This document shows positions 35,138-43,284 of a DNA stretch of 64,000 nucleotides, piece by piece. The translations under genes were made by a program, and so were the position numbers. The notes under the pieces are model-generated. The model had not been told where the DNA came from and did not search any database. It was given only the letters and a program-made list of their open reading frames with translations. Where the stretch lies: the NCBI RefSeq assembly GCF_002950945.1, contig NZ_CP012673.1, positions 1,798,001 through 1,862,000 of the forward strand. Direction: 5' to 3'. Numbering within the stretch: position 1 is the stretch's first letter; each line of letters opens with the position of its first letter. The DNA comes from Sorangium cellulosum (GTDB lineage: Bacteria; Myxococcota_A; Polyangia; Polyangiales; Polyangiaceae).

Positions 35138-37558
35138 CTACGCGTAATTTTTGTCGTAATACTTGAATCCCTTCTTCACCATCTCCTGGTCCTCGACGGG
35201 GGCCCCGTACGGATACGTGCCGCCCCACACGCCGTTGCCGGGATCACCCCACTCCGGCTTCGCGTCGCCGCGCGCCTTCCGGCGCATCCCCGCGTGCCGG
35301 AGCAGCGCCCCCTCGGGAAATCCCATCGCCTTCCCCATCACGCCGTAATGGAAATTGCTGAACCCCGCGTACCGCTCACCAAGACTGCCGTAATTCCACT
35401 CGCCCCCCGGCTTGGTCATCTCTGCGAACCACGCGGGAGCATCGCGATCGAAGCGAGCGTGCTCCTCGGCCTTCTCGATCTCCTCGTCCAGATCGACCCC
35501 GGGCGGCACCTCCACCGAGATTGGCACCCCATCCTCGCCCCGCAACGGCTTGCCGCCCACCTCCGGGTTGATCCTCACGATCGGTCCGCCCTGGATCACC
35601 ACGTCGCCGCCCTCGGAGAGAACGACGAGCTTCGACCCCGACTTCAGCGTCAGGTTCACGGTCGCGTTCGCCGTGATGTTCGCGTCCGCCTCCAGCGCGA
35701 TATCGCTCGCCGCCTTCAGCAGGATCCCAGCCGCGGCCTCCAGCGTGATGTTCGGCCCCTCCAGGGTGATCGTCGCCTCGCCCGTCGTCCAAGAGATCCG
35801 CCGATCGACCATCTCGACCCCGGTCGCTCCGGCGCCGGACGTGATCGAGACCGCATGCCTCACCCCGACATCCGCCTCATCCACGACCCCGATCGTCGCC
35901 GTGCGGCTCCCCCCGACCGCGATCGTCTCGTTGGCCTTCACCACCTTGCTGCGGTTGTTGCCGATCGTGACCGCCTCATCCACCTTGACCAGCTTCTCGA
36001 GGTTCCGCTCGGCCTGCATGTAGACGAACTCCGCGCCCTTCGCGTCCTCGAACATGATCTCGTTCGAGCCCTCCAAACCCGGCGAGGAACTGCTCTTCCA
36101 GGTGCTGACCGTCTTGCTCTCGGGCAGCTTGTACGGAACACGAGCCGTGTTGTTGTACACGCGGCCCACCACGATCGGCTGATCCGGATCGCCCTCGATG
36201 AACCCGACCAGCACCTCCTGCCCGACGCGGGGCAGGGCCATCATGCCGTACGCGCCGCCAGCCCAGCCCTGGCTCACGCGGATCCAGCACGAGCTGTGCT
36301 CGTCGAAGCGCCCCTCGCGATCCCAGTGGAACTGCACGCGCACGCGGCCGAACTCATCCGTGTGGATCTCCTGCCCCTTGGGCCCGACCACCACCGCGCT
36401 CTGCACGCTGTGGATCCTCGGCCTCGGCGCACGGAGCGGCGGCAGGAAAGGCTGCTCCGGCCCGACGAACACCGCACGGCCAGCGCGCGTCCACTCGCCG
36501 TCATGTGTCCCTTCGATGGACATCTCGACCACGAGCAACCGCTTGTCCGCCGCGAGGTCCGCCCTCGGATGGCCCAGCAGCGAGAAGGTCTCGCCCGGCG
36601 AGAGATCTACACTGGTGCCGAAAGTGACCGCGCGCCGCGAGATCCGCTCCTGGCCCAGCGCACGCTCGGCGCGAAGCTGCCCGGACCGTTCGTCGTGGCG
36701 CGCCGCACCCACGGCATCCGCAACGGGCGTGCTCCCGCCGCGCGCCGCCGTCTCCACCACGAACGAGCCGGGGAGATAGTGATACTGCTCGAGCCGAGCC
36801 TCCGGCGTCCCGATCGCCGCTCCCGCGAAGAGCTGGTACTCGGGGCTCCTCCGGAAGTCGAAGTCGCGGATCGTGAAGCGGCCAGGCCGCACCTGCTGGT
36901 TGAGTCGGACCTCGGTAACGAAAGGCGCTCCCCCGGCCGTGCTCGGGTCGTCCATGAACGGCACCGCCCTCCGCTCGCTCGACGCAAGGGCGCGCAAGTC
37001 GTCCGAGAACACGAGCTGCGGCCCGTCCTTTCGCTCCCTTTGCCCGGCGAAGAGGAAGGTGATGCCGGCGTCCTCGCTCAGTCGGCTCACGAAGTCGAGG
37101 TCGCTCTCGCCATACTGGACGCGGTACTCGAGCTTCGGATGCTGGGTCGCATCGACTCGCCAGTCGGCCTCGATGTTCCACTCCGCGAGGATCGCCTTGA
37201 TGATTTCCGGGACGCTCCGGTGCTGGAAGACGCGGTAATTGCGGCGCTGCGAGAGCAGCCAGAGCGCGGGCACGATCGTCAGCGCGTACGTTGAGAGGCC
37301 GTTCGGCTCGACCCGCAGCAGCTCCATGGAGGCGCAGATTCCGCGGAACAGGCGACCTTCCTCGCCGCCGTCGGCATCCAGAACACGATCGCGCATCCTG
37401 AAGGACGCGCCCTTACCCACGATTCCTTCGAAATCGAGATCCTCGCTCGGAGAGCGGGCTTCGATCGACACGGAGAAGAACGTGGATACCGCTTCGCGTG
37501 CGGCGAAGCGACGCACGGAGAGCGAGTCCTCGCCCGATTCGAAGGAGAGCTCGAGCAT
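35138..37558 (-). CDS. vgrG: T6SS tip protein VgrG with C-terminal toxin-like extension
   Basis: An 806-residue VgrG/TssI. The N-terminus (LELSFESGEDSLSVRRFAAR) and the region near 115-150 (VPEIIKAILAEW) belong to the gp27-like hub; the gp5-like OB fold follows around QSAVVVGPKGQEIHTDEFGR and VRVSQGWAGGAYGMMALPRVG. The spike helix is the repeat region with VTIGNNRSKVVKANETIAVG, then DUF2345-like repeats to about 690. Residues 702-806 are an additional domain with WNYG, NFHYGVMGKAMGFPEGALLR and EDQEMVKKGFKYYD, resembling the polymorphic toxin type 44 family. ATG 37558 gives the family N-terminus; a GTG seven codons upstream is possible. It heads the minus-strand island. Confidence 0.9.
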   Translation of the reverse strand: MLELSFESGEDSLSVRRFAAREAVSTFFSVSIEARSPSEDLDFEGIVGKGASFRMRDRVLDADGGEEGRLFRGICASMELLRVEPNGLSTYALTIVPALWLLSQRRNYRVFQHRSVPEIIKAILAEWNIEADWRVDATQHPKLEYRVQYGESDLDFVSRLSEDAGITFLFAGQRERKDGPQLVFSDDLRALASSERRAVPFMDDPSTAGGAPFVTEVRLNQQVRPGRFTIRDFDFRRSPEYQLFAGAAIGTPEARLEQYHYLPGSFVVETAARGGSTPVADAVGAARHDERSGQLRAERALGQERISRRAVTFGTSVDLSPGETFSLLGHPRADLAADKRLLVVEMSIEGTHDGEWTRAGRAVFVGPEQPFLPPLRAPRPRIHSVQSAVVVGPKGQEIHTDEFGRVRVQFHWDREGRFDEHSSCWIRVSQGWAGGAYGMMALPRVGQEVLVGFIEGDPDQPIVVGRVYNNTARVPYKLPESKTVSTWKSSSSPGLEGSNEIMFEDAKGAEFVYMQAERNLEKLVKVDEAVTIGNNRSKVVKANETIAVGGSRTATIGVVDEADVGVRHAVSITSGAGATGVEMVDRRISWTTGEATITLEGPNITLEAAAGILLKAASDIALEADANITANATVNLTLKSGSKLVVLSEGGDVVIQGGPIVRINPEVGGKPLRGEDGVPISVEVPPGVDLDEEIEKAEEHARFDRDAPAWFAEMTKPGGEWNYGSLGERYAGFSNFHYGVMGKAMGFPEGALLRHAGMRRKARGDAKPEWGDPGNGVWGGTYPYGAPVEDQEMVKKGFKYYDKNYA

Positions 37559-37902
37559 GTGAGACGTAATGCTATGCACAAACGCGACCCGGTGGGAGTC
37601 GGGAAATCACGCGACGCCAGCGCGTTCTGACCGCAGTCCCGCGTGCTCCCTCCGGCTCGTCCTCCGGCGAAGCAAGGGACGGGGCCTGGCAGGCGTGGAT
37701 CTTGAGGCGGCCGAGCGTCGCCCCGGTGCGCGACGGTTGCGTCGCTGCTCCCTCTCGCCTACGTCTCGGTGGGTCCGCCGGTGCCGCGGCATGCGAAGGA
37801 AAGCAACAAGATCGGCACGCCCTGGAAGCTCAGGCGTGCGCAGGCGGGCCGAGCTGTCAAGACCGCCCTGGACATCGCGGCGGCCGCCTCCGAGAAACCC
37901 CC
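37559..37902. promoter_or_regulatory. Divergent intergenic region between vgrG and the exporter operon
   Basis: 344 bases separating vgrG (minus) from the ABC exporter operon (plus). It should contain both promoters. No clear promoter hexamers or palindromes of note were found, and short open frames in it look spurious. Confidence 0.35.
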
Positions 37903-38763
37903 ATGTCTCCCCTCGTGAAGCTCGACGCGATTACCAAGACCTACTGGATGGGCGAGGTGGAGGTGCAGGCGCTGCGCGGCGTCTCGCTGGAGCTCGCCCG
38001 GGGCGAGATGGTCGCGATCATGGGCGCGTCCGGCTCGGGTAAATCGACGACCCTGAACGTCATCGGCACGCTCGACCGGCCGAGCGGCGGCCGGTACTTC
38101 CTCGACGGCGAGCCGGTCGAGGAGCTCGACGAGGTCGAGCTCGCCCGCAGGCGCAACCGGAACATCGGGTTCGTCTTCCAGTCATTCAACCTGCTGCCGC
38201 GCGACAGCGCGCTCGCGAACGTCGAGCTGCCCATGGTCTACGCCGGCGTGAGGCCGGCCGAGCGGCGGGCGCGGGCGGCCCGCGCCCTCGCCCGCGTCGG
38301 GCTCGAGGACCGCGCGCACCACCTCCCGAACCAGCTGTCCGGCGGCCAGCAGCAGCGCGTCGCCATCGCCCGCGCGATCGTCAACGAGCCGCCGCTGCTG
38401 CTCGCCGACGAGCCGACCGGCGCGCTCGACTCCGCCACCACCCGGCAGGTCATGGAGCTCTTCTGCGCGCTGCACGCCCAGGGCATGACGGTCATCGTCG
38501 TCACGCACGACCCCTCGATCGCCGACTACGCCACCCGCGTCATCACCTTCAGGGACGGCGCCATCGTCGAGGACACCGGCCCCCGCGGCCGGCGCGTGGA
38601 CGTCGCGATCCCGCCGTCCGTGCCGCCCGCCGCGTCGTTCGCGCCGCCCGCGTCGGCTGCGCCGCCCGCATCGTCCGCGCCGCCCGCATCGTCCGCGCCG
38701 CCCGCGCCGCCCGCGCCGCCCGCATCGGCCGCATCGTCCGCGCCGGCCGGAGGCGCCTCGTGA
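37903..38763 (+). CDS. ABC transporter ATP-binding protein, MacB/LolD-like
   Basis: A 286-residue ATPase: Walker [11 protein letters not shown]-loop [11 protein letters not shown], signature LSGGQQQR, Walker [13 protein letters not shown] and H-loop VVTHD. It belongs to the MacB/LolD/FtsE group that powers mechanotransmission-type exporters. The domain ends near residue 225; the last 60 residues are a low-complexity Ala/Pro/Ser tail made of APPASS units and unusual for the family. ATG 37903 is preceded by a weak purine stretch. The stop overlaps the GTG of the next gene (GTGA), so the operon is translationally coupled. Confidence 0.9.
   Translation: MSPLVKLDAITKTYWMGEVEVQALRGVSLELARGEMVAIMGASGSGKSTTLNVIGTLDRPSGGRYFLDGEPVEELDEVELARRRNRNIGFVFQSFNLLPRDSALANVELPMVYAGVRPAERRARAARALARVGLEDRAHHLPNQLSGGQQQRVAIARAIVNEPPLLLADEPTGALDSATTRQVMELFCALHAQGMTVIVVTHDPSIADYATRVITFRDGAIVEDTGPRGRRVDVAIPPSVPPAASFAPPASAAPPASSAPPASSAPPAPPAPPASAASSAPAGGAS
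38620..38745. repeat. Repeats coding the Ala/Pro/Ser tail of the ABC ATPase
   Basis: Imperfect tandem units close to GCGCCGCCCGCATCGTCC encode APPASS repeats at the C-terminus of the ATPase 37903-38763. Such an array may vary in copy number. It lies just before the overlapping start of the next gene. Confidence 0.6.
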
Positions 38764-39881
38764 GCGCCCGGCGCAGGCGGCGGTGGTGGCCCTGGCTCGC
38801 CGGGGCGCTCGCGCTCGCCGCGGCCGGCGTCGCCGTCGCCTCGATGCGCGGCGGCGGCCCCGCGCCCATCGATCCCGCGCTCGTCGTGGTGGCCAAGCGC
38901 GGCGACCTCAACGTCGAGATCCTCGAGACCGGGCGCATCGAGGCCCGCGAGCAGGTCGAGCTCAAGTCCAAGGTCGCGGGCCAGGTCGCCGAGGTGCTCG
39001 CCGACGAGGGCGCCCGCGTCACGAAGGACCAGCTCCTGCTCGTGCTCGACCCGACCGACTACGAGCGCGAGGTCGCCCGCGCCGAGGCCGAGCTCTCCCA
39101 GGCCAAGGCCGCGGCGGGGTACGCCAGGCTCGTCCTCGAGCGGCGGACCGCCGGGGTCGAGGCGAACGTCATCCCCGCGCAGGAGCTCGACCTGGCCAAA
39201 CACGACGTCGCCGCGAAGGCGATCTCCATCCGGGTCGCGGAGGTCGCGCTCAGCGCCGCCAAGGACCGGCTCCGGTACACGAAGATCTCCTCGCCCCTCG
39301 ACGGCACCGTCATCCAGCGCAACATCGAGCCCGGCGAGGTCGTCACGCCGGGCGTCGAGTCGACGTTCGACGGCAAGGCGCTGCTCACCGTCGCCGACCT
39401 CTCCACGCTCGTCGTCAAGGTCGACCTCAACCAGATCGACGTCGCCAAGGTGGCGCTCGGCCAGCCCGCGACGCTGACGCTCGACGCCCTCCCCGGCAAG
39501 ACGTACACCGCCAAGGTCACCAAGATCGCGCCCGCCTCGGTGAAGCTCACGGGCCGCGAGGTCGACGTCTTCCCGGTCGAGGCCGAGCTCACGCAGGTCG
39601 ACGGCCTCATCAAGCCCGGCATGACGGCCGACGTGCGCATCCGGCTCGAGAGCAAGGCGGGCGTGGTCTCGCTGCCGATCGAGGCCGTCGCCGAGGACGG
39701 CGGCAAGCAGCTCGTCACGCGCGTCGTCGACGGGCCCGACGGCAAGCCGACCACCGAGAAGGTCGAGGTCGCGCTCGGCGCCCGCAACGACCGCGAGGTC
39801 GAGATCCTGAGCGGCGTCCCCGACGGGGCCCGCGTGCTCATCAACCCGCCCCCGGCGGACCAGAACGAGACCAAGATGTGA
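38760..39881 (+). CDS. Periplasmic adaptor (membrane fusion protein), MacA-like
   Basis: A 373-residue HlyD/RND-type adaptor. Residues about 5-28 form one membrane anchor after a basic start ([11 protein letters not shown]). The lipoyl halves are GRIEAREQVELKSKVAGQV and YTKISSPLDGTVIQRNIEPGE, separated by a helical hairpin. Beta-barrel strands follow (VKVDLNQIDVAKVALGQPA). Together with the ATPase and permeases it would link the inner membrane to an outer-membrane channel, which is not encoded here. The GTG start at 38760 and the final TGA both overlap neighbouring genes. Confidence 0.88.
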   Translation: MSARRRRRWWPWLAGALALAAAGVAVASMRGGGPAPIDPALVVVAKRGDLNVEILETGRIEAREQVELKSKVAGQVAEVLADEGARVTKDQLLLVLDPTDYEREVARAEAELSQAKAAAGYARLVLERRTAGVEANVIPAQELDLAKHDVAAKAISIRVAEVALSAAKDRLRYTKISSPLDGTVIQRNIEPGEVVTPGVESTFDGKALLTVADLSTLVVKVDLNQIDVAKVALGQPATLTLDALPGKTYTAKVTKIAPASVKLTGREVDVFPVEAELTQVDGLIKPGMTADVRIRLESKAGVVSLPIEAVAEDGGKQLVTRVVDGPDGKPTTEKVEVALGARNDREVEILSGVPDGARVLINPPPADQNETKM

Positions 39882-41104
39882 GGTGGCTCGTCTACCTGGG
39901 CATCGCCGCGAAGGCCCTCTCGGCGCACAAGCTCCGGTCGCTGCTCACCGTCCTCAGCATCACGATCGGCGCGTTCGCCATCGTCCTCATGACCTCGCTC
40001 GCCGAGGGCGGCCTGCTCACGCTGAGCCGCGGCATCGAGGACCTCGGCGGGGCGCGGCTCATCCTGATCGCCCCGAAGGAGCCGGTGCGCGCCGAGCGCA
40101 AGAAGACGATGTACACGACCGGCTTCACGCGGGAGGACCGCGACCGGCTCGCGCTCGGCGTGCCGCACGTCGTCGAGCACGCGCTCTACGCCGGGCTCGG
40201 CACGCGCGACGTCACGTCCGACGAGGGCAAGGAGGACCGCACCCACCTCGTCGCCGCCGACAGCCGCTTCTTCGACGTCTTCCGGATGTCCGTCGCCCGC
40301 GGCCGCGCGTTCTTCGACGAGGAGGATCGCCGCCGCGCCCGGGTCTGCATCGCCGGGCCCAAGCTCGCCGCGCGGCTCTGGCGCGGCGACCCGATCGGCC
40401 GGACCGTCACGGTCGGCGCCCTGCGTTGCCGCGTGATCGGCGTGCTCGCCCAGAGCGACCGCCTCGGGGTCAACTTCGGCTTCGACTGGGTCGACGTGCT
40501 CGTCGCGCCCATCGACACCGTGGCGGACGTCGACGACGCCGTGGACGACGCGTCGCTCATCGTCATCAAGACCGACGATCCTCGCAACAACGACCCGGTG
40601 AAGCGCATCCTCAACGCGCTGCTCGTCGAGCGCCACCACGGCGTCGACGATTTCACGTTGCTCGACTTCAGCGGCATCATGCAGAAGTTCGAGGCGGTGT
40701 TTAGCATGATGAAGGCCATCGTCGGCCTCATCGCGGGCGTCGCGCTGCTCATCGGCGGCGTCGGGGTGATGAACATGATGCTCGTCAGCGTGTCCGAGCG
40801 CGTGCGCGAGATCGGCATCCGCAAGGCGCTCGGCGCGGCCCCTTTCGACATCAGCGCCCAGTTCCTGTGCGAGGCGGCGCTGCTCTCCGGCTTCGGCGGC
40901 GTGCTCGGCGTGCTCGGCGGCGCGCTCGCGGCCGAGCTCGCCTCCGCGCTGATCCACCGCTTCGTTCCGAGCTGGGTCGGCGCCGTCTCCACGGCGGCGG
41001 TGGTCGCCGCGCTCCTCGTCTCTTCCGGCGTGGGCGTGGTCTTCGGCTGGCTCCCGGCCCGGCGCGCGGGTCGGCTCGACCCTGTGGCGGCGATGCGGCG
41101 ATGA
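39878..41104 (+). CDS. ABC transporter permease, MacB-like (first of two)
   Basis: A 408-residue permease with one N-terminal membrane segment (LRSLLTVLSITIGAFAIVLM), a periplasmic MacB-type domain (about 45-275) and three C-terminal segments starting near VGLIAGVALLIGGVGVMNMM. The signature VSERVREIGIRKALGA is the cytoplasmic coupling helix that contacts the ATPase. The start is GTG 39878 (GTGA with the preceding stop), and the stop overlaps the next ATG (ATGA). With its partner permease it may form a heterodimeric exporter. Substrate not predictable; MacB relatives export macrolides, peptides or lipoproteins. Confidence 0.88.
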   Translation: MRWLVYLGIAAKALSAHKLRSLLTVLSITIGAFAIVLMTSLAEGGLLTLSRGIEDLGGARLILIAPKEPVRAERKKTMYTTGFTREDRDRLALGVPHVVEHALYAGLGTRDVTSDEGKEDRTHLVAADSRFFDVFRMSVARGRAFFDEEDRRRARVCIAGPKLAARLWRGDPIGRTVTVGALRCRVIGVLAQSDRLGVNFGFDWVDVLVAPIDTVADVDDAVDDASLIVIKTDDPRNNDPVKRILNALLVERHHGVDDFTLLDFSGIMQKFEAVFSMMKAIVGLIAGVALLIGGVGVMNMMLVSVSERVREIGIRKALGAAPFDISAQFLCEAALLSGFGGVLGVLGGALAAELASALIHRFVPSWVGAVSTAAVVAALLVSSGVGVVFGWLPARRAGRLDPVAAMRR

Positions 41105-42348
41105 GGCTCGGCGACCTCCTCCACTCTGCCCGCGCGGTCGTCGCCGACCGGACCCGCGCCGCGCTCACGCTGCTCGGCGTCGTCATCGGCACCGGCTCGA
41201 TCGTGCTCCTGGCCTCGCTGCTCGCCGGCGGCGAGGAGGCGTTGCTCCGGGCGAGCCAGCAGGCGGTCGAGGCCGATCTCATCCAGGTCCACCCCGCCGA
41301 GGTGAACGTCCGCGACCGCCGCCGCACCCAGCGAGACCTCTCGCGGGACGACGCCCGCGCGCTGGCCGCGTCGCGTTCCCTCGGCGGCGCCGCGGCCCTG
41401 AGCGAGTCGGTGCGCCCGGTCGAGGCCCGTGTCGGCCGCAAGAAGAAGCCGATCACCCTGGTCAGCGCGGCGCCCGCGGCACCGTCGCTCTACGCCCTGG
41501 AGCTCGCGGCCGGCCGTTTCCTCACCGACGCCGATCTCGCGTCGCGCCGGCGCGTGTGTGTCGTCGGCCACGAGGTCTGGTCCGAGCTCTTCGGCGGCCC
41601 TCCCGCGCTGCGCGAGGGCGCCCGCGATCTCCGCCTCACGGCCGACGGCCACGTGTGGACTGTGGTCGGCGTGCTGAAGGATCGCCCCATCATGGGCTCC
41701 ACCGACAGCACGAACATCTGGAACCGCAAGGTCCTGGTCCCCGAGACGACTTACGACGCCCTGATCTCGCCCGACCACAAGGCCGATCGCATCTACCTGC
41801 GCCAGGACCCGCTCGCCGCCCTCGAGGCCCCGCCCGCCGCGCTGCGCGGCCTCATCGAGGCGACGCTCCTGCGCCGCCACTACGGGGTCAAGAACTTCAG
41901 GATCGAGGACAAGGAGAGCCATGGCCAGGAGAAGCTCATCCTCGACATCATCAAGCTGCTCCTGCTCAGCACGGGTGTCGTCGCGCTGGTCGTGGGTGGC
42001 ATCAACATCATGAACATCATGCTGGTCACGGTGACCGAGCGGACCCGCGAGATCGGCATTCGCCGCGCGGTCGGCGCCTCCCCCCGCGCGATCCTCCTCC
42101 AGTTCCTCTTCGAGGCCGCCGCCGTCTCCCTGCTCGGCGGCGTCCTCGGCGTGCTCTCCGGCGTGGGCATCTCCTGGCTCGCCGGCGCCCTCCTGGAGCA
42201 GCTCGTCGGCCGCTGGTCCTTCCGAGTGGAGCCCTGGTCGATCGCGCTGGGCCTCGGCCTCTCCGCCACCGTCGGCGTCCTCTTCGGCTTCTACCCCGCC
42301 TGGCGCGCCTCCCGCCTCTCCCCCATCGAGGCCCTCCGCTCCGAGTAG
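41101..42348 (+). CDS. ABC transporter permease, MacB-like (second of two)
   Basis: A 415-residue permease with the same topology as its neighbour: N-terminal segment (LTLLGVVIGTGSIVLLASLL), extracytoplasmic domain (about 45-280) and three C-terminal segments. The coupling helix reads VTERTREIGIRRAVGA. It has its own complete N-terminus and is a separate paralogue, not a fragment of the first permease; the periplasmic domains differ considerably. ATG 41101 overlaps the preceding stop. It ends the operon, before the CGCCAAG inverted repeat at 42471-42587. Confidence 0.88.
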   Translation: MRLGDLLHSARAVVADRTRAALTLLGVVIGTGSIVLLASLLAGGEEALLRASQQAVEADLIQVHPAEVNVRDRRRTQRDLSRDDARALAASRSLGGAAALSESVRPVEARVGRKKKPITLVSAAPAAPSLYALELAAGRFLTDADLASRRRVCVVGHEVWSELFGGPPALREGARDLRLTADGHVWTVVGVLKDRPIMGSTDSTNIWNRKVLVPETTYDALISPDHKADRIYLRQDPLAALEAPPAALRGLIEATLLRRHYGVKNFRIEDKESHGQEKLILDIIKLLLLSTGVVALVVGGINIMNIMLVTVTERTREIGIRRAVGASPRAILLQFLFEAAAVSLLGGVLGVLSGVGISWLAGALLEQLVGRWSFRVEPWSIALGLGLSATVGVLFGFYPAWRASRLSPIEALRSE

Positions 42349-42470
42349 CCGCGGAGGTCCCCGGGCCTCCCCCTCTGCCCAGAGACAGCCCAGTACGCCG
42401 AGCACCGAAGACGTCGGTGGCCGCCGCCGTGGAACTACTGCGGGAATTGGCTCGGGAGCAGCAGAATCAA

Positions 42471-42587
42471 CGCCAAGACGCCAAGCACGCCAAGGACGCC
42501 AAGAAGAGAGGGGAAGGAGCGTGCCGGCATTCCCTCCTCCCATCTTCCTGGATTCTTGGCGTCCTTGGCGTCTTGGCGCCCTTGGCG
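42471..42587. repeat. Long inverted repeat built from CGCCAAG units
   Basis: Left arm 42471-42505 and right arm 42553-42587, each made of four CGCCAAG-type units; the innermost 19 bases pair perfectly (core CGCCAAGGACGCCAAGAA) and the rest pairs with few bulges. The loop is about 47 bases and purine/pyrimidine-biased. It lies between the end of the exporter operon and the convergent PYP-like gene, and could act as a two-way terminator or be a REP-like or miniature mobile element. Part of the flank (GCGGTTC after the right arm) may belong to the element too. Confidence 0.7.
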
Positions 42588-42616
42588 ATCCTGGCGGTTC
42601 ACATCCTAGCCCGACT

Positions 42617-42630
42617 CCCCGCAATCGGGG
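42617..42630 (-). terminator. Hairpin directly after the PYP-like gene
   Basis: CCCCG-CAAT-CGGGG, a perfect 5-base stem that touches the stop codon of the minus-strand gene at 42631. A weak terminator by itself; the large CGCCAAG hairpin lies next to it. Confidence 0.35.
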
Positions 42631-43026
42631 CTAGCCGCGGATCAGCACCCAGATCGTGTCCTCTTTTGCTTGCGCGGCGCGCTTGTAGAACAACGAGACG
42701 TCGACATTCCGGGTCTTGTGCGGGAAGTGGAACACGAAGCCGAAGGTGGCGTTGAGCTCACGCTGCTCGATCCCGAGCAGGAAGCGGCCGTAGAACCTCT
42801 TCACCCGGCTGCAGGGCGCAATGTCGGTGAAGAAATTCTTTCCGAGCACATCCTGCCGCTTCCTGCGTGCCTGGTTCTCCTCGTACAGGTTGTACGAGAG
42901 CACCGTACCGTTGCGGTCCAGCCGGATGATCCCGAAAGGCTGCGCGTCCAGGCCGCGCTCGTCCAGGTTGAACACCCCGATGTCGAACTCGATCTCGCCC
43001 CCCCTGGGCTGCTCCTGTGTATTCAT
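42631..43026 (-). CDS. PAS protein of the photoactive yellow protein (PYP) type
   Basis: A 131-residue single PAS domain, close to the 125 residues of PYP. ATG 43026 has GGAGG at 8-base spacing. The central stretch VLGKNFFTDIAPC corresponds to VIGKNFFKDVAPC of Halorhodospira PYP. With a constant offset of three, Tyr45, Glu49, Arg55 and Cys72 match PYP Tyr42, Glu46, Arg52 and Cys69, the last being the p-coumaric acid attachment site. The end (DTIWVLIRG) also matches. So it could bind p-coumarate and sense blue light. Caution: PYP-like PAS proteins with a conserved Cys but no known chromophore exist, and no tyrosine ammonia-lyase or coumarate ligase gene is in the window. Confidence 0.82.
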   Translation of the reverse strand: MNTQEQPRGGEIEFDIGVFNLDERGLDAQPFGIIRLDRNGTVLSYNLYEENQARRKRQDVLGKNFFTDIAPCSRVKRFYGRFLLGIEQRELNATFGFVFHFPHKTRNVDVSLFYKRAAQAKEDTIWVLIRG

Positions 43027-43161
43027 CCGAGAGACCTCCACCCGCGCTGCCCGCGACAGATGTCGCCATCCTAGAGAGCGTCTCCTGACGAGGCCATCCG
43101 GCGCTGCCGCATCGTGGTGTCGGGCTGAAGGGATCCCGGTCGAGGAGGGCACTCGCCGACC

Positions 43162-43175
43162 GCGTCATTTGACGC
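43162..43175. promoter_or_regulatory. Palindrome upstream of the PYP-like gene
   Basis: GCGTCA-TT-TGACGC, a perfect 6-base inverted repeat about 136 bases upstream of the PYP-like start, in the 258-base gap after the RsbR-like gene. The gap is wide enough for a promoter of its own. A regulator site is only a suggestion. Confidence 0.3.
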
Positions 43176-43284
43176 ATCGCCCCGTTTCGGGTCGGTGTCG
43201 CCACGGTGCCTGTCGCGTTTCCCCGGAGCGCGGGCGCCCGCAGACACGGCGCGTCGGCGGGGGCGCCGGCGCGCGGGCGGCGCC

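Noticed and set aside
35115..35228. Longer GTG start for the small acidic gene
   Set aside because: It would overlap vgrG by 91 bases and adds a basic stretch unlike the rest of the protein; the ATG at 35114 has a purine-rich site.
39878..42348. The two permeases as one frameshifted gene
   Set aside because: Each has its own N-terminal membrane segment, periplasmic domain and three C-terminal segments; the ATGA overlap is a normal operon junction.
42471..42587. CRISPR or tRNA-like origin for the CGCCAAG repeats
   Set aside because: Units are 7-9 bases with no spacers of constant length, and the folding is a single long stem, not a cloverleaf.
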